Source of the DNA: DATLWN01 sp964422615
Lineage (GTDB): Bacteria > Pseudomonadota > Zetaproteobacteria > Mariprofundales > Mariprofundaceae
Length of the DNA stretch: 27,011 bases
Assembly (NCBI GenBank): GCA_964422615.1
Contig: CAYRBJ010000025.1
Span: 1-27,011, forward strand
Direction: 5' to 3'
The notes below the pieces were generated by a model that made no database searches, was not told the DNA's origin, and saw only the letters and a program-made list of their open reading frames with translations. How positions within the stretch are numbered: the first letter of the stretch is position 1; each line of letters begins with the position of its first letter. Of this stretch, positions 1 through 9,027 are shown in pieces. Position numbers and translations under genes: made by a program.

Positions 1-899
1 GGTCCGGTCCAGCCCTTGGGCGAATTGAGCACGATCATCGGCCAGCGCGGGCGCGTCGGATTGCCGTTGACGCGGGCGTCGTGTTGGATTTCACCGATCC
101 GCCCTACCGCCGCGTCGAGCGCCGCGGCCATCGCCTGGTGCATCGGCTCGGGCTCACTGCCCTCGACGAAGTACGGCATCCAGCCATAGCCTTGCAACAG
201 CTGCTCGAGCTCCTCGCGCTCGATGCGCGCGAGCACGGTCGGGTTGGCGATCTTGTAGCCGTTCAGATGCAGGATCGGCAGCACCGCGCCGTCGCTCGCC
301 GGATTGAGGAACTTGTTGGAATGCCACGATGTGGCGAGCGGCCCGGTCTCCGCCTCACCGTCGCCGACCACGCAGGCAACGATCAGATCCGGATTGTCGA
401 ACACCGCACCGAACGAATGGCTAAGCGAATAGCCGAGCTCGCCGCCCTCGTGGATCGAACCCGGACACTCGGGCGATGCGTGGCTCGGAATCCCTCCCGG
501 GAAGGAGAACTGGGTGAACAGCCGGCGCAGCCCATCCTCGTCCTGGCTAACGTTGGGATAGACCTCGCTGTAAGTTCCTTCGAGATAGGTGTTGCCCACG
601 ACCGCAGGGCCACCGTGCCCGGGCCCTGAGACGTAGATCATATCGAGGTCATATTTCTTGATCACGCGGTTAAGATGCGCGTAGATGAAGTTCTGGCCGG
701 GGGTTGTTCCCCAGTGACCGAGCAGCATGTGCTTCACGTCCGAGAGCTCGAGCGGTCGCTTGAGCAGCGGATTGTCGCGCAGGTAGATCTGGCCAACGGC
801 AAGGTAGTTCGCCGCCCGCCAGTACGCGTGGATACGCTCCAGTTCTTGCGGGGACAACGGAGAGCTGTCTTTGGCTGCATCCTTGGTGCGTTTGGTCAT
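1..899 (-). CDS. xfp: Xylulose-5-phosphate/fructose-6-phosphate phosphoketolase, N-terminal part (cut by window edge)
   Basis: This thiamine-diphosphate enzyme splits xylulose-5-P or fructose-6-P with phosphate into acetyl phosphate plus glyceraldehyde-3-P or erythrose-4-P. The first 299 codons are visible; the family is near 790 residues, so over half lies left of the window. Hallmarks in order are GHWGTTPGQNF, SGPGHGGPA, EGGELGYSLSHSFGA, the cofactor-binding region VGDGEAETGP followed by WHSNKF, and LHLNGYKIANPT. The ATG at 899 overlaps the acetate kinase stop in an ATGA arrangement, so translation is probably coupled and acetyl phosphate would be made next to the enzyme that uses it. Leucine codons are unusual: by hand count 13 of 29 are CTC and 11 CTG, whereas nearby genes favour CTG. 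That hints at a different origin. The family call is very secure. Confidence 0.95.
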   Translation of the reverse strand, partial: MTKRTKDAAKDSSPLSPQELERIHAYWRAANYLAVGQIYLRDNPLLKRPLELSDVKHMLLGHWGTTPGQNFIYAHLNRVIKKYDLDMIYVSGPGHGGPAVVGNTYLEGTYSEVYPNVSQDEDGLRRLFTQFSFPGGIPSHASPECPGSIHEGGELGYSLSHSFGAVFDNPDLIVACVVGDGEAETGPLATSWHSNKFLNPASDGAVLPILHLNGYKIANPTVLARIEREELEQLLQGYGWMPYFVEGSEPEPMHQAMAAALDAAVGRIGEIQHDARVNGNPTRPRWPMIVLNSPKGWTG

Positions 900-2104
900 G
901 ATTGGTCTCCTTTGCTGTGTTTGTCTTGGAACGGATGCTCGTCGCCGGATAACAATGCGACGGTGTGTTGCGCGATTATGCGCTCCTCATCCGTCGGGAT
1001 CACCCATGTCGAAACCGGGCTGGCGGCAGAACTGATGCGCAGGGCGTTCTTCCGGTTGGCTCCGGTATCGAGCTCGATGCCGAGCCAGGCGGCGGCCCGG
1101 CAGACGCGCTCGCGCACCGGTGCGGCATGCATGCCGATGCCGCCGGTGAATATTACCGCGTCCAGCCCTCCCAGCGCCGCCGCCAGGGAGGCGAGTTCCC
1201 GGCCAAGGCGATAGCAGAAAAGATCGATCGCCTCGGCCGCCCGCGCATCGCGGCTTTCCAGCAGGATATGCATGTCGTCGCTGATCCCCGATAACCCCAA
1301 CAGGCCGGATTGATGATGCAGCAGATCGGAGATCTCCGCTGCCGTCATGCCCTGCGCCAGCAGATACAGGACGATGGCCGGATCGATCGCACCGCTGCGC
1401 CTGCCCATCGGCAGACCGTCCAGGGGCGTGAATCCCATGGTGGTGGCCACGCTCTGCCGGTTTTTCACCGCGCACATGCTGACCCCGTGGCCCAGATGGG
1501 CGATCACCACCTTGCCGTCGGCGGCATTTCCCAGATGCGCGGGCATGGCACCGGCGATCGATTCATAGGAAAGGCCGTGGAAACCGTACCGCCGTATCCC
1601 TTTGCGCGTCAGCGCCTCCGGAAGTGCCAGGCGTTGTTCCCACGGTGGCATATTGGCATGGAAGGCGGTATCGAAACAGGCCACTTGCGGCAGATGGGGG
1701 TAGCGGTCCATCAGGGCTTCGATGGACTGCAGGGCATGGGGCTGATGCAGTGGTGCCAGGGGTATCAACGCATGCAGCCGGGCGAGTACCTGCTGATTCA
1801 CGCGCACCGGCCGGCAGAATTCGCTGCCGCCATGCACCACCCGATGGCCGGTTGCCGTCAGGCGCCAGCCCGCCCCTTCGCGTTCCAGCCAGTCCAGAAC
1901 GATGCCGAGCGCCTGCCCGTGGTCATGTGCGCTGACCTTCCGATCCGTCGGGCCGGCTGCTTCAGGGACGCGGCAGCTGAACCCTGCCTGAGCGCCGCCG
2001 ATGCCGCGTATCGCGCCGTCACAAAGCCGGTCATGATCCCGGGAGAACACGGCGAATTTGATGCTGGATGAACCCACGTTGTAGGCAAGAATCGCGTCTT
2101 TCAC
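896..2104 (-). CDS. ackA: Acetate kinase
   Basis: Acetate kinase interconverts acetyl phosphate + ADP and acetate + ATP in the cytoplasm. With the upstream-pathway phosphoketolase it gives substrate-level ATP. Family motifs are YNVGSSSIKF near the N terminus, GHRVVHGG with the catalytic Arg, CFDTAFH with the catalytic Asp, RRYGFHGLSYE, MGRRSG and a C-terminal TDEER. The usual Asn of HLGNG is His here (HLGHG, about residue 206), and the usual Thr before the second catalytic Arg is Arg (MGRRSG). I chose the GTG at 2104 because it gives 402 residues, the family length, and places the first motif normally. An in-frame ATG at 2158 would add 18 unconserved residues and overlap the phosphorylase gene; a second GTG lies at 2110. 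Only a weak GGCGG precedes the chosen start. Confidence 0.93.
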   Translation of the reverse strand: MKDAILAYNVGSSSIKFAVFSRDHDRLCDGAIRGIGGAQAGFSCRVPEAAGPTDRKVSAHDHGQALGIVLDWLEREGAGWRLTATGHRVVHGGSEFCRPVRVNQQVLARLHALIPLAPLHQPHALQSIEALMDRYPHLPQVACFDTAFHANMPPWEQRLALPEALTRKGIRRYGFHGLSYESIAGAMPAHLGNAADGKVVIAHLGHGVSMCAVKNRQSVATTMGFTPLDGLPMGRRSGAIDPAIVLYLLAQGMTAAEISDLLHHQSGLLGLSGISDDMHILLESRDARAAEAIDLFCYRLGRELASLAAALGGLDAVIFTGGIGMHAAPVRERVCRAAAWLGIELDTGANRKNALRISSAASPVSTWVIPTDEERIIAQHTVALLSGDEHPFQDKHSKGDQS

Positions 2105-2129
2105 GGGCACCGCCTGCCGGCCAGGGCTG

Positions 2130-4643
2130 TCATCGGTACCACGAGATGAATCCGGCATCCAGCGGTATGGTGGCCGCCTTATGGGCGGGGATCATGCGCG
2201 GGGTGAAATCCGAAGCCGGCCGGCCGGCCGGTACGCTGCCCTGGAAGATGTAGGCGTTCGCCGTGCCGGCCAGTACGGGTCCGCGTTCCAGGACCTGCCG
2301 GAAGGGTTCGCCGCCTTCGAGCGGGTCGGCATACAGTTCGACGCTGACGTATTCGGGCGGCATGTCGTCGAGATAGGCCTGGACTTCGAAATGATAGACA
2401 TCGTCGCTGAGCGATGAACTCACATTGCCGAATCGCATCCGCTGCCAATGCAGCGAAAGCTGGTGAAACCAATCCTGCAGTTCGGTCGCGGTCCCCGAGG
2501 CTCGCCGCCGATAGGCTTCGGCCAGGGGCAGGTAATAGGTGTCGACATATTCCCGCAGCATGCGGTTGCTGGAAAACTGCGTGGTAAGGCGCGACATGCT
2601 CTCGCGCATGCGGTCGATCCATTCCCTCGGCATGCCGCGTTCGTCGCGGCGGTAGAAGGTCGGAATCACATCGCATTCCAGCAACTGGTACAACTGCTCC
2701 GCCTCGAGGGCATCCCATGCCGCGGTATCCTTATGCTCGCATCCGTCGCCCAGGGACCAGCCGACCTCGGGCGTAAAGGCCTCGGCCCACCAGCCGTCCA
2801 GTTCGGACAGGTTCAGGCCGCCGTTCACCAGCACCTTCATGCCGCTGGTGCCGCTGGCCTCCCAGGGCCGGCGCGGGGTGTTGATCCACACGTCCACCCC
2901 CTGCGTCAGCTGGGCGGCCACGATCAGGTCGTAATCCTCGATGAACACCACGCGTCCACTCACCTCGGGGCGTTCGAGAAAACTTTGCCATTGGTGCAGC
3001 AGGCGTCTGCCTTCCTGGTCTCGGGGATGTGCCTTGCCGGCGATGACCAGTTGCACGGGCTGGTCATGGTTGTTGAGCAGGGAAACCAGCCTTTCCGGAT
3101 CACGCAGCAGCAGGTTGGTGCGTTTGTATTCGGCGAAGCGCCGGGCGAAGCCCAGGGTCAGTACCTCCGGATCTAGCAGTCCGGCGTATTCATGCGCCAG
3201 TGCACTGCCGGTGCCGCGGCCGCGGTGCTGGCGTACGAGGCGTACCCGCAGAAAGTCCACCAGCCGGTGGCGGCTGTCGTTGCGGAAGCGCCACAGGGCC
3301 TCGTCCTGCATCTGCCGCAAATCGGGCTCCAGCGTTTCCAGCGAACCAAGCCAGCGGGACTTGCCGCAGGCCTCGGTCCACAGCGCATCGGCGGCGGCCG
3401 AGTCCCAGGTTGGTACATGCACGCCGTTGGTGACGTGACCCACCGGTACCTCGTGCTCCGGCCAGCGCGGAAACAGGGACTGGAAGATGTGGCGGCTGAC
3501 CTCGCCGTGCAGGTGGCTCACACCGTTGATGGCACCGGCCCCGCGCACCGCCAGGTAGGCCATGTTGAACGGCTCATCGGCATCGGCGGGATTGCTGCGG
3601 CCGAGGGCGAGGATATCGTCGAAATCCACACCCAGATTTTGCGCGTATTCCCGGAAATACAGCGTGAACAGATCGGGGGCGAAGCGGTCGAAGCCCGCCG
3701 CTACCGGCGTGTGCGTCGTGAACAGATTTCCGGCCCGGGTGGCGCACAGGCTGGCCTGGAATGTCTGGCCAGTTCGGTCCATGTAGTGGCGGATGCGCTC
3801 CAGGATGGCGAAGGCCGCATGGCCTTCGTTCAGATGGCATACCGGGCAGTCCATGCCGAGCCGTTCCAGCAGCCGCCAGCCGCCGATGCCCAGCACCATC
3901 TCCTGCTGCAGCCGCATCTCCGGCCCGCCGCCGTACAGCTCGCTGGTGATACTGCGATCGCCCGGATAGTTGAACGGATCGTTGCTGTCCAGCAGCAGCA
4001 GGGAGCGTCGTCCCACCTGGGCGAGCCAGGTGCGCAGCCTGAGCTGGCGTCCGGGAAGCTCGATGGCGATGCGGACCCACTCGCCCTTGTCGTCGCGCAA
4101 GGGCACGACCGGCAGCATGCTCGGATCGTTAAATGGATAGAATTCCAGCTGTTCGCCGTTGGCGTTCAGCGCCTGGCGAAAATAGCCCTGTTGGTACAGC
4201 AGACCCACGCCGACCAGCGGCACGTCCAGATCGCAGGCCGTTTTCATGTGGTCACCGGCCAGCACCCCCAGGCCGCCGGAGTAGATCGGCAGCGATTCGC
4301 TCAGTCCGAATTCCATGCTGAAGTAGGCGATCTGTCCGGACATCTCTCCCTGATGACTGCTGGAAAACCAGGTCTCCGCCCGGTAATGCTCGTCTCGCGC
4401 CAGCATCTGCTGCTTCAGCATCTCCATGAATCGTCCGTCCTCTGCCAATTCGCCCAGTCGCTGGTTGGAAACGGACTCGAGGATCAGCCAGGGGTTACCG
4501 GTGATCGCCCATTGTTCGGCGTCCACCGCCCGCCACAATTCGTCGGCGCCGTGGTGCCAGGTCCAGCGCAGATCCAGGGCGAGGGTCGCCAGATCTTCGA
4601 GGGGCTCGGGCAGGGCGCGGGGGAGATAGTGGCTAATCTGCAT
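2130..4643 (-). CDS. glgP: Alpha-glucan (glycogen) phosphorylase, GT35 family
   Basis: This enzyme releases glucose-1-phosphate from the non-reducing ends of glycogen or maltodextrin, using inorganic phosphate and pyridoxal phosphate. The 837-residue protein belongs to the bacterial/archaeal branch with an N-terminal DUF3417-type domain (about 1-110, with LALDLRWTWHHG) rather than the classic branch. GGLGVLAGDHMK and NEGHAAF lie in the catalytic core. The cofactor lysine is about K603 in GTSGMKVLVNGGLNLSE. The gene lies 45 bp downstream of the proton ATPase and 25 bp before the chosen acetate kinase start, so it is probably co-transcribed and would supply sugar phosphate to the phosphoketolase branch. 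No phosphoglucomutase is visible here. The start is the first in-frame ATG, with a weak GAGG about 10 nt upstream. Confidence 0.95.
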   Translation of the reverse strand: MQISHYLPRALPEPLEDLATLALDLRWTWHHGADELWRAVDAEQWAITGNPWLILESVSNQRLGELAEDGRFMEMLKQQMLARDEHYRAETWFSSSHQGEMSGQIAYFSMEFGLSESLPIYSGGLGVLAGDHMKTACDLDVPLVGVGLLYQQGYFRQALNANGEQLEFYPFNDPSMLPVVPLRDDKGEWVRIAIELPGRQLRLRTWLAQVGRRSLLLLDSNDPFNYPGDRSITSELYGGGPEMRLQQEMVLGIGGWRLLERLGMDCPVCHLNEGHAAFAILERIRHYMDRTGQTFQASLCATRAGNLFTTHTPVAAGFDRFAPDLFTLYFREYAQNLGVDFDDILALGRSNPADADEPFNMAYLAVRGAGAINGVSHLHGEVSRHIFQSLFPRWPEHEVPVGHVTNGVHVPTWDSAAADALWTEACGKSRWLGSLETLEPDLRQMQDEALWRFRNDSRHRLVDFLRVRLVRQHRGRGTGSALAHEYAGLLDPEVLTLGFARRFAEYKRTNLLLRDPERLVSLLNNHDQPVQLVIAGKAHPRDQEGRRLLHQWQSFLERPEVSGRVVFIEDYDLIVAAQLTQGVDVWINTPRRPWEASGTSGMKVLVNGGLNLSELDGWWAEAFTPEVGWSLGDGCEHKDTAAWDALEAEQLYQLLECDVIPTFYRRDERGMPREWIDRMRESMSRLTTQFSSNRMLREYVDTYYLPLAEAYRRRASGTATELQDWFHQLSLHWQRMRFGNVSSSLSDDVYHFEVQAYLDDMPPEYVSVELYADPLEGGEPFRQVLERGPVLAGTANAYIFQGSVPAGRPASDFTPRMIPAHKAATIPLDAGFISWYR

Positions 4644-4688
4644 GGTGGCTGGCCCTCGTGATGCGCGAAGGGCATCGCGTCCTTGCTT

Positions 4689-7256
4689 TCACCGGTGTGT
4701 CTTGCTGGCGCGACGATGGTGTTCGCCGGCCTTGGGGGTGGTCGCCGAGGCGTGCGTGCTAATCGGCTTCTGCACGTGCGTGAGGAACTTCTGGTGACGT
4801 GCATTGGCATGGTCGAGGTGGCGATAGACCATCAGTTTGGCCCAATCGGTCACCAACGCCCATGTGAAGGAGTAGGCCCAGATCAGGCCGATGGCTTCCC
4901 AGCTGATGGGGGCGACCAAGCCATGGAGGCCTATAGCCACGAGGAACGTGGCCGCCACTTTGGTTCCCACCGCGGACCAGATCAGGATCGGGGCGGGATA
5001 CGGCTTCTTCAGGAAAAATCCCTTGCTGCGCGAGATGAACAGCGTCAGATGGCCGGCCACAGCCATTTTCAGGAACACGAAGCTCTGTACCTGGGCGATG
5101 TCCAGGTGCAGGACATCCACAGCCAGGTACAGCATCAGGAAGCTGCCGGTGACCCCGGTCAGGCCCATCACCGTGGACACGAGGATCACCCGGTGCATCT
5201 CCCAGCGCACCGGTTGGGGATCCAGCGCCGTGTGGTCGTAGGCGATGGTCATGATCGGCACGTCGTTGAAGAAGGCCAGCAGGATGATCATGATCGCCGT
5301 GATCGGATAGAAATTGAACACCAGCATGGCGAGCACGACGAAGACCATGATGCGGATGGTCTCGGTGATGCGGTAAATGGCATAGGAATTCATGCGCTCG
5401 AAGATGCGCCTGGCCTCCTCGATGGCGCGCACGATCACGGACAGACCGGGGGCGGTGAGCACCAGATCGGCGGCGGCACGGGCGGCATCGGTCGCTCCCG
5501 ACACGGCAATGCCCACCTCGGCCTGCTTCAGGGCAGGCGAGTCGTTGACGCCGTCTCCGGTCATGCCGACGATATGGCCCCTGGCCTGCAGTGCCTTGAC
5601 GATATCGAACTTGTGCTCGGGAAAGACCTGGGCGAAGCCGTCGCTCTTTTCCACCTGCTCGGCGGTAGCCTCGTCCATGGCGGCCGTGTTTTGTTTATCG
5701 AACAGATTGCCGGCCAGGAGGATGTTCTGTCCCAGCGTCAGCTTGCTGGCCATCTCGCGGGCGATGGCGAGGTTGTCGCCGGTGACCATCTTGACCTGAA
5801 CCCCATGCTTCTCGGCATCCTGGATGGTGGCGGCGGAGTCCTCCCGCGGTGGATCGAACAGCGGCAGGATGCCCAGGAATGACCATTTCCCCTCGCGCTC
5901 GGCACGGGCCACACCCAGGGTGCGGTAACCCTTGGCGGCGAACTCGTTGACCGCCTGCTCCGCCTTGGCGCGGGTGTCTGCATCGACCTTCGACATGTCC
6001 AGGATCACCTGGGGCGCGCCCTTGGTGACCATGAAGCTGTGGCCGCTGCCATCCTTGATCGTGGCCTCGGTGCGTTTGTCGACCGGATTGAAGGGCACGA
6101 ATTTCAGTTGCTGGTATGGCTTAAGCACGTTGAGGCTTTCAAGTCCCGCGAGGACGGCGAGATCGATCGCATCCTGATCCTCCGCCTTCGAGGCCAGGGA
6201 GGCGGCGAGCAGCAACTCATCGTTACCCTTGGCGCCCAGCAGTAGCGGGTCACCCAGCGTCAGCTTATTCTGGGTCAGGGTACCGGTCTTGTCGGAGCAC
6301 AGGATATCCATGCCTGCCATCTCCTCGATGGATTCCAAGCGCGACAGGATGGCCTTCATTTTCGACAGGGCCATGGCGCCCACGGCCATGGTCACGGACA
6401 GAACCGCTGGCATCGCCACAGGGATGGAGGCCACGATCAGGATCAGCGCGAACTGGATCAGCGTCAGGAAATGGGCATGGCGAAAGAGCTGCACGATGAT
6501 CAGCAGCGCCGCCAAGCCCAGGCTCAGGTAGATCAGGTAATCGCCGATGCGCAGCACTGCCTTCTGGAAATGCGATACCGTGCTGGCGGTTTCCACCAGC
6601 TTCGCCGTCTCCCCGAAATAGGTGTTGGAGCCGGTGCCGGTGACCAGGGCGAGCATCTCGCCCTGCTTGGCTACGGAGCCCGAAAAGGCGACCTCGCCAG
6701 CCTTCTTGTTGACCGGCAGCGACTCGCCGGTCAGGGCTGACTGGTCAATGCTCAGATAGTCCCCTTCGAACAGCTTGGCATCGGCCGGGATGATGTCGCC
6801 GAGCCGCAACCGGATCACATCGCCGGGCACCAGCTCTTTGGCATCGATCTCTTGCCACTGTTTGTCGCGCAGCACCCGGCTTCTCAGGGCCAGGCTCTGC
6901 TTCAGGGCCTCCAAGGCATTGCCGGCCTTGTATTCCTGCCAGAAACCGACCGCGGCATTGAAGATCAGCAGGGCCAGGATAATCGAGAAGTCGGCCCAGT
7001 GGCGGACGATCAGGGACAGCACGGCGGCGACCTCGATCATCCAGGGGATGGGGCCCCAGAAATAACCCAGGAACTTGAGGAAGGGGTTGACCTTCTTTTC
7101 TTCCAGCGCATTGGGTCCGTATTGCTGAAGGCGCTGTGCCGCCTCCTGGGAGGAGAGTCCGCCGTCGGCGGAGCTGTTCAATGCCTTGAACAGTTCGTCT
7201 GCATGCATCTTTTCGGCGTCTTCTTTCTTCAATGGCGTGGGCATGGTGTTTGACAT
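4689..7256 (-). CDS. Plasma-membrane proton-exporting P-type ATPase (P3A type)
   Basis: The 855-residue protein is a predicted inner-membrane pump using ATP to export protons. In order it shows an N-terminal cation-ATPase domain, TGES at 176-179 in the actuator domain, a proline-containing M4 (IPVAMPAV, about 278-285), the phosphorylated Asp 322 in DKTGTLT, the nucleotide-domain signature FNPVDKRTEAT, GDGVND from residue 567, then ATDAARAAADLVLT, typical of proton rather than calcium or heavy-metal pumps. The M6 FNDVPIMTIAYD matches the region holding the proton-binding Asp in plant and fungal P3A pumps. A good ribosome site (AAGGAAG, 7 nt before ATG) fixes the start. It is the first gene of the minus-strand operon and follows a leader of up to about 280 nt. 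Transport of another cation cannot be fully excluded from sequence. Confidence 0.92.
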   Translation of the reverse strand: MSNTMPTPLKKEDAEKMHADELFKALNSSADGGLSSQEAAQRLQQYGPNALEEKKVNPFLKFLGYFWGPIPWMIEVAAVLSLIVRHWADFSIILALLIFNAAVGFWQEYKAGNALEALKQSLALRSRVLRDKQWQEIDAKELVPGDVIRLRLGDIIPADAKLFEGDYLSIDQSALTGESLPVNKKAGEVAFSGSVAKQGEMLALVTGTGSNTYFGETAKLVETASTVSHFQKAVLRIGDYLIYLSLGLAALLIIVQLFRHAHFLTLIQFALILIVASIPVAMPAVLSVTMAVGAMALSKMKAILSRLESIEEMAGMDILCSDKTGTLTQNKLTLGDPLLLGAKGNDELLLAASLASKAEDQDAIDLAVLAGLESLNVLKPYQQLKFVPFNPVDKRTEATIKDGSGHSFMVTKGAPQVILDMSKVDADTRAKAEQAVNEFAAKGYRTLGVARAEREGKWSFLGILPLFDPPREDSAATIQDAEKHGVQVKMVTGDNLAIAREMASKLTLGQNILLAGNLFDKQNTAAMDEATAEQVEKSDGFAQVFPEHKFDIVKALQARGHIVGMTGDGVNDSPALKQAEVGIAVSGATDAARAAADLVLTAPGLSVIVRAIEEARRIFERMNSYAIYRITETIRIMVFVVLAMLVFNFYPITAIMIILLAFFNDVPIMTIAYDHTALDPQPVRWEMHRVILVSTVMGLTGVTGSFLMLYLAVDVLHLDIAQVQSFVFLKMAVAGHLTLFISRSKGFFLKKPYPAPILIWSAVGTKVAATFLVAIGLHGLVAPISWEAIGLIWAYSFTWALVTDWAKLMVYRHLDHANARHQKFLTHVQKPISTHASATTPKAGEHHRRASKTHR

Positions 7257-7868
7257 GGCAAAGCTTCCTTTCCGTGCGATCCGTGGTACCAGCGAAGTTT
7301 CGGTCCCCGCCTATGTTATTGCTGCATCCTCGTTGCACAGGCCAAGCCAGAATTGGATTCGGTCTGTACGCATGGCAGGGAGACGTTGTTGAAGATTCCT
7401 GATCAGGGAGGTGGCTGGGTGTTTGTGGCACCGGAGCATATCAGGGCATCGGGCGTTGCCTGTCGTGTCTTTGGGTTCAGCAAACCTCGCTCCCTAGCAG
7501 CGCACCCTGCCTTATTCTGGGCTTCTACGCATTGATCAAAAACCATAATAAAGTTTATGCGGGATGTGTCGTCAAGGGGATAGTGTGCACCTTGATACTG
7601 TCGAGAAGGTGTCGGTACCCGTGCCGGTTTTCAGCAGGTTTGCCGTAGCCGTTGCACGTACCATCATGTGCGGGTTCAATGGGGCGAGGTGGTATGAAAC
7701 GGTCGCAAGCCGTGCGAACCGGTGGATGAAATATGGCGGGACAATGTTGCAAACAAGTCACATTGGTCCGCACGCCCACGAGTTTTCCGGCGCATGGGTG
7801 TTCGCTTTTGCCGAATCTTGTCGATAGGCTTTCCCGATTCGCGACATTGTATAGACGGATAAGGAAAG
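7257..7868. other. Intergenic region between divergent genes, no convincing gene
   Basis: This 612-bp stretch separates the minus-strand ATPase operon from the plus-strand metallophosphoesterase gene and must hold promoters for both. Short open frames on both strands lack ribosome sites and recognisable products, so I call no gene. The left 280 bp would be transcribed as the ATPase leader if the promoter candidate at 7545-7575 is used. No obvious riboswitch or strong terminator was recognised. Confidence 0.7.
7545..7575 (-). promoter_or_regulatory. Candidate sigma-70 promoter for the ATPase-glgP-ackA-xfp operon
   Basis: Read on the minus strand, TTGACG (7575-7570) is followed after 19 bp by TATTAT (7550-7545), five of six matches to the usual -10. 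The spacer is slightly long. Transcription would start near 7538 and leave about 280 nt of untranslated leader. This is inferred from pattern alone. Confidence 0.4.
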
Positions 7869-8984
7869 ATGCCCGCTGGCCGCAATAAAAGATCACCGGC
7901 ACGCTTCGTGCTGATCCTTCTGATGTATGCCGGCATCCAGTTCTATGTAGCCGACAAGGCCATCGGTATGCTCGGTGTCACCGGCTGGGACTGGCTGCCG
8001 GGACTCTGGGCGGTGGCCATGGTTTTCGCCCCCTTTCTTTTATGGTGGCTTGAAAACCGTACCGAATATCATGTGCTTTCCGTCATCGGTGCTTGGGTCA
8101 TCTATGGCTGGATGGGTTTTTCCTTCCTGTTCTTCTGGGTCGGTCTGGCCCTGTCCTGCTATGACTGGCTGATCCGCCAAGCGGGACAGAACTCCTTGCT
8201 CGCTCCGTCCACGTTCGTGACCATCGCGTCCATCAGCATCGCCGCCTGGCTCTATGGCTTCATGGCGGCCAGGCGGGTCCGGGTCGAACGGGTGGCCATC
8301 ACCTCCAACAAGCTGCCTCCCGATTTCCCGGGCCTGCGCATTGTGCAGATATCCGATCTGCATCTGGGGGTGCTGATCGGCCGGCAACGGTTGGAGAGGG
8401 TGCTGAAGCGAATCCGTGAGCTTGCGCCGGATATGCTGATTTCCACTGGCGACCTGGTGGATGCCCAGGCCCATTTTCTGGACGGGCTGGCGGTGCATTT
8501 TGCTGCCCTGAATCCGCCCGGTGGCAAATTTGCCGTGACCGGTAATCATGAACGCTATGCAGGGCTGGAGCATGCCCTGGATTTCCATGCTCGCTCAGGG
8601 TTCAGGCTGTTGCGGGGGGAGTCGGTGGAGGTGGCCGGGATCGTGCTGGCGGGCGTCGATGATCCGGCTGTGTCGGCGATGACCTCGGACGAGACGAAGG
8701 TGCTGGCGGATATTTCCGGAGACCGGTATGTCATCCTGCTGAAGCACCAGCCGCGCATCGCGTCTCAGCCTCGCTTCGATCTGCAGCTTTCCGGGCACAC
8801 GCACAGGGGGCAGATATTCCCCTTCGGCATGCTTGTGAAGATGGTTTACCCGGTGATCGCCGGGCTGCATGTGCTGCCAGGGGGTGCGCGCATCTACGTC
8901 AGTCGGGGCACCGGAACCTGGGGACCTCCGATCCGCATTTTCTCGCCACCGGAGATCACCCTGATCGAACTGCAAAGGCCATAG
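7869..8984 (+). CDS. Membrane-anchored metallophosphoesterase (YkuE/YaeI-like)
   Basis: A 371-residue protein with three to four hydrophobic segments in the first 135 residues, then a calcineurin-like phosphoesterase domain. Metal-binding motifs are complete: SDLHLG (D163, H165), TGDLVD (D195), TGNHE (225-228), LLKHQP and SGHTHRGQIFP, ending with the family's SRGTGTWGPP. Relatives in this membrane-linked group include enzymes acting on lipid-linked phosphates such as UDP-diacylglucosamine, but the substrate here is unknown. The active domain could face either side depending on the number of membrane passes. A purine-rich GGATAAGGAAAG directly precedes the ATG. The MFS transporter gene follows after 43 bp, probably in the same transcript. 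Confidence 0.88.
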   Translation: MPAGRNKRSPARFVLILLMYAGIQFYVADKAIGMLGVTGWDWLPGLWAVAMVFAPFLLWWLENRTEYHVLSVIGAWVIYGWMGFSFLFFWVGLALSCYDWLIRQAGQNSLLAPSTFVTIASISIAAWLYGFMAARRVRVERVAITSNKLPPDFPGLRIVQISDLHLGVLIGRQRLERVLKRIRELAPDMLISTGDLVDAQAHFLDGLAVHFAALNPPGGKFAVTGNHERYAGLEHALDFHARSGFRLLRGESVEVAGIVLAGVDDPAVSAMTSDETKVLADISGDRYVILLKHQPRIASQPRFDLQLSGHTHRGQIFPFGMLVKMVYPVIAGLHVLPGGARIYVSRGTGTWGPPIRIFSPPEITLIELQRP

Positions 8985-9027
8985 CGCATTTACCGGTGAA
9001 GGACCTGGTGAGGCTGGAGGCAACAGG

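Noticed and set aside
3192..4661. Long plus-strand open frame opposite glgP
   Set aside because: It is antisense to a clearly conserved enzyme, shows no domain and is explained by high GC in the third codon position.
4683..5882. Long plus-strand open frame opposite the ATPase gene
   Set aside because: It has a His/Gly/Asp-rich sequence without family features and is a shadow of the conserved P-type ATPase.
7353..7535. Small plus-strand open frame in the 612-bp intergenic region
   Set aside because: It has no ribosome site or recognisable motif and would lie in the antisense leader region.
7818..7855. Promoter for the metallophosphoesterase gene
   Set aside because: TTGTCG and TATAGA are 26 bp apart, too far for a normal sigma-70 promoter, and no better pair was found.
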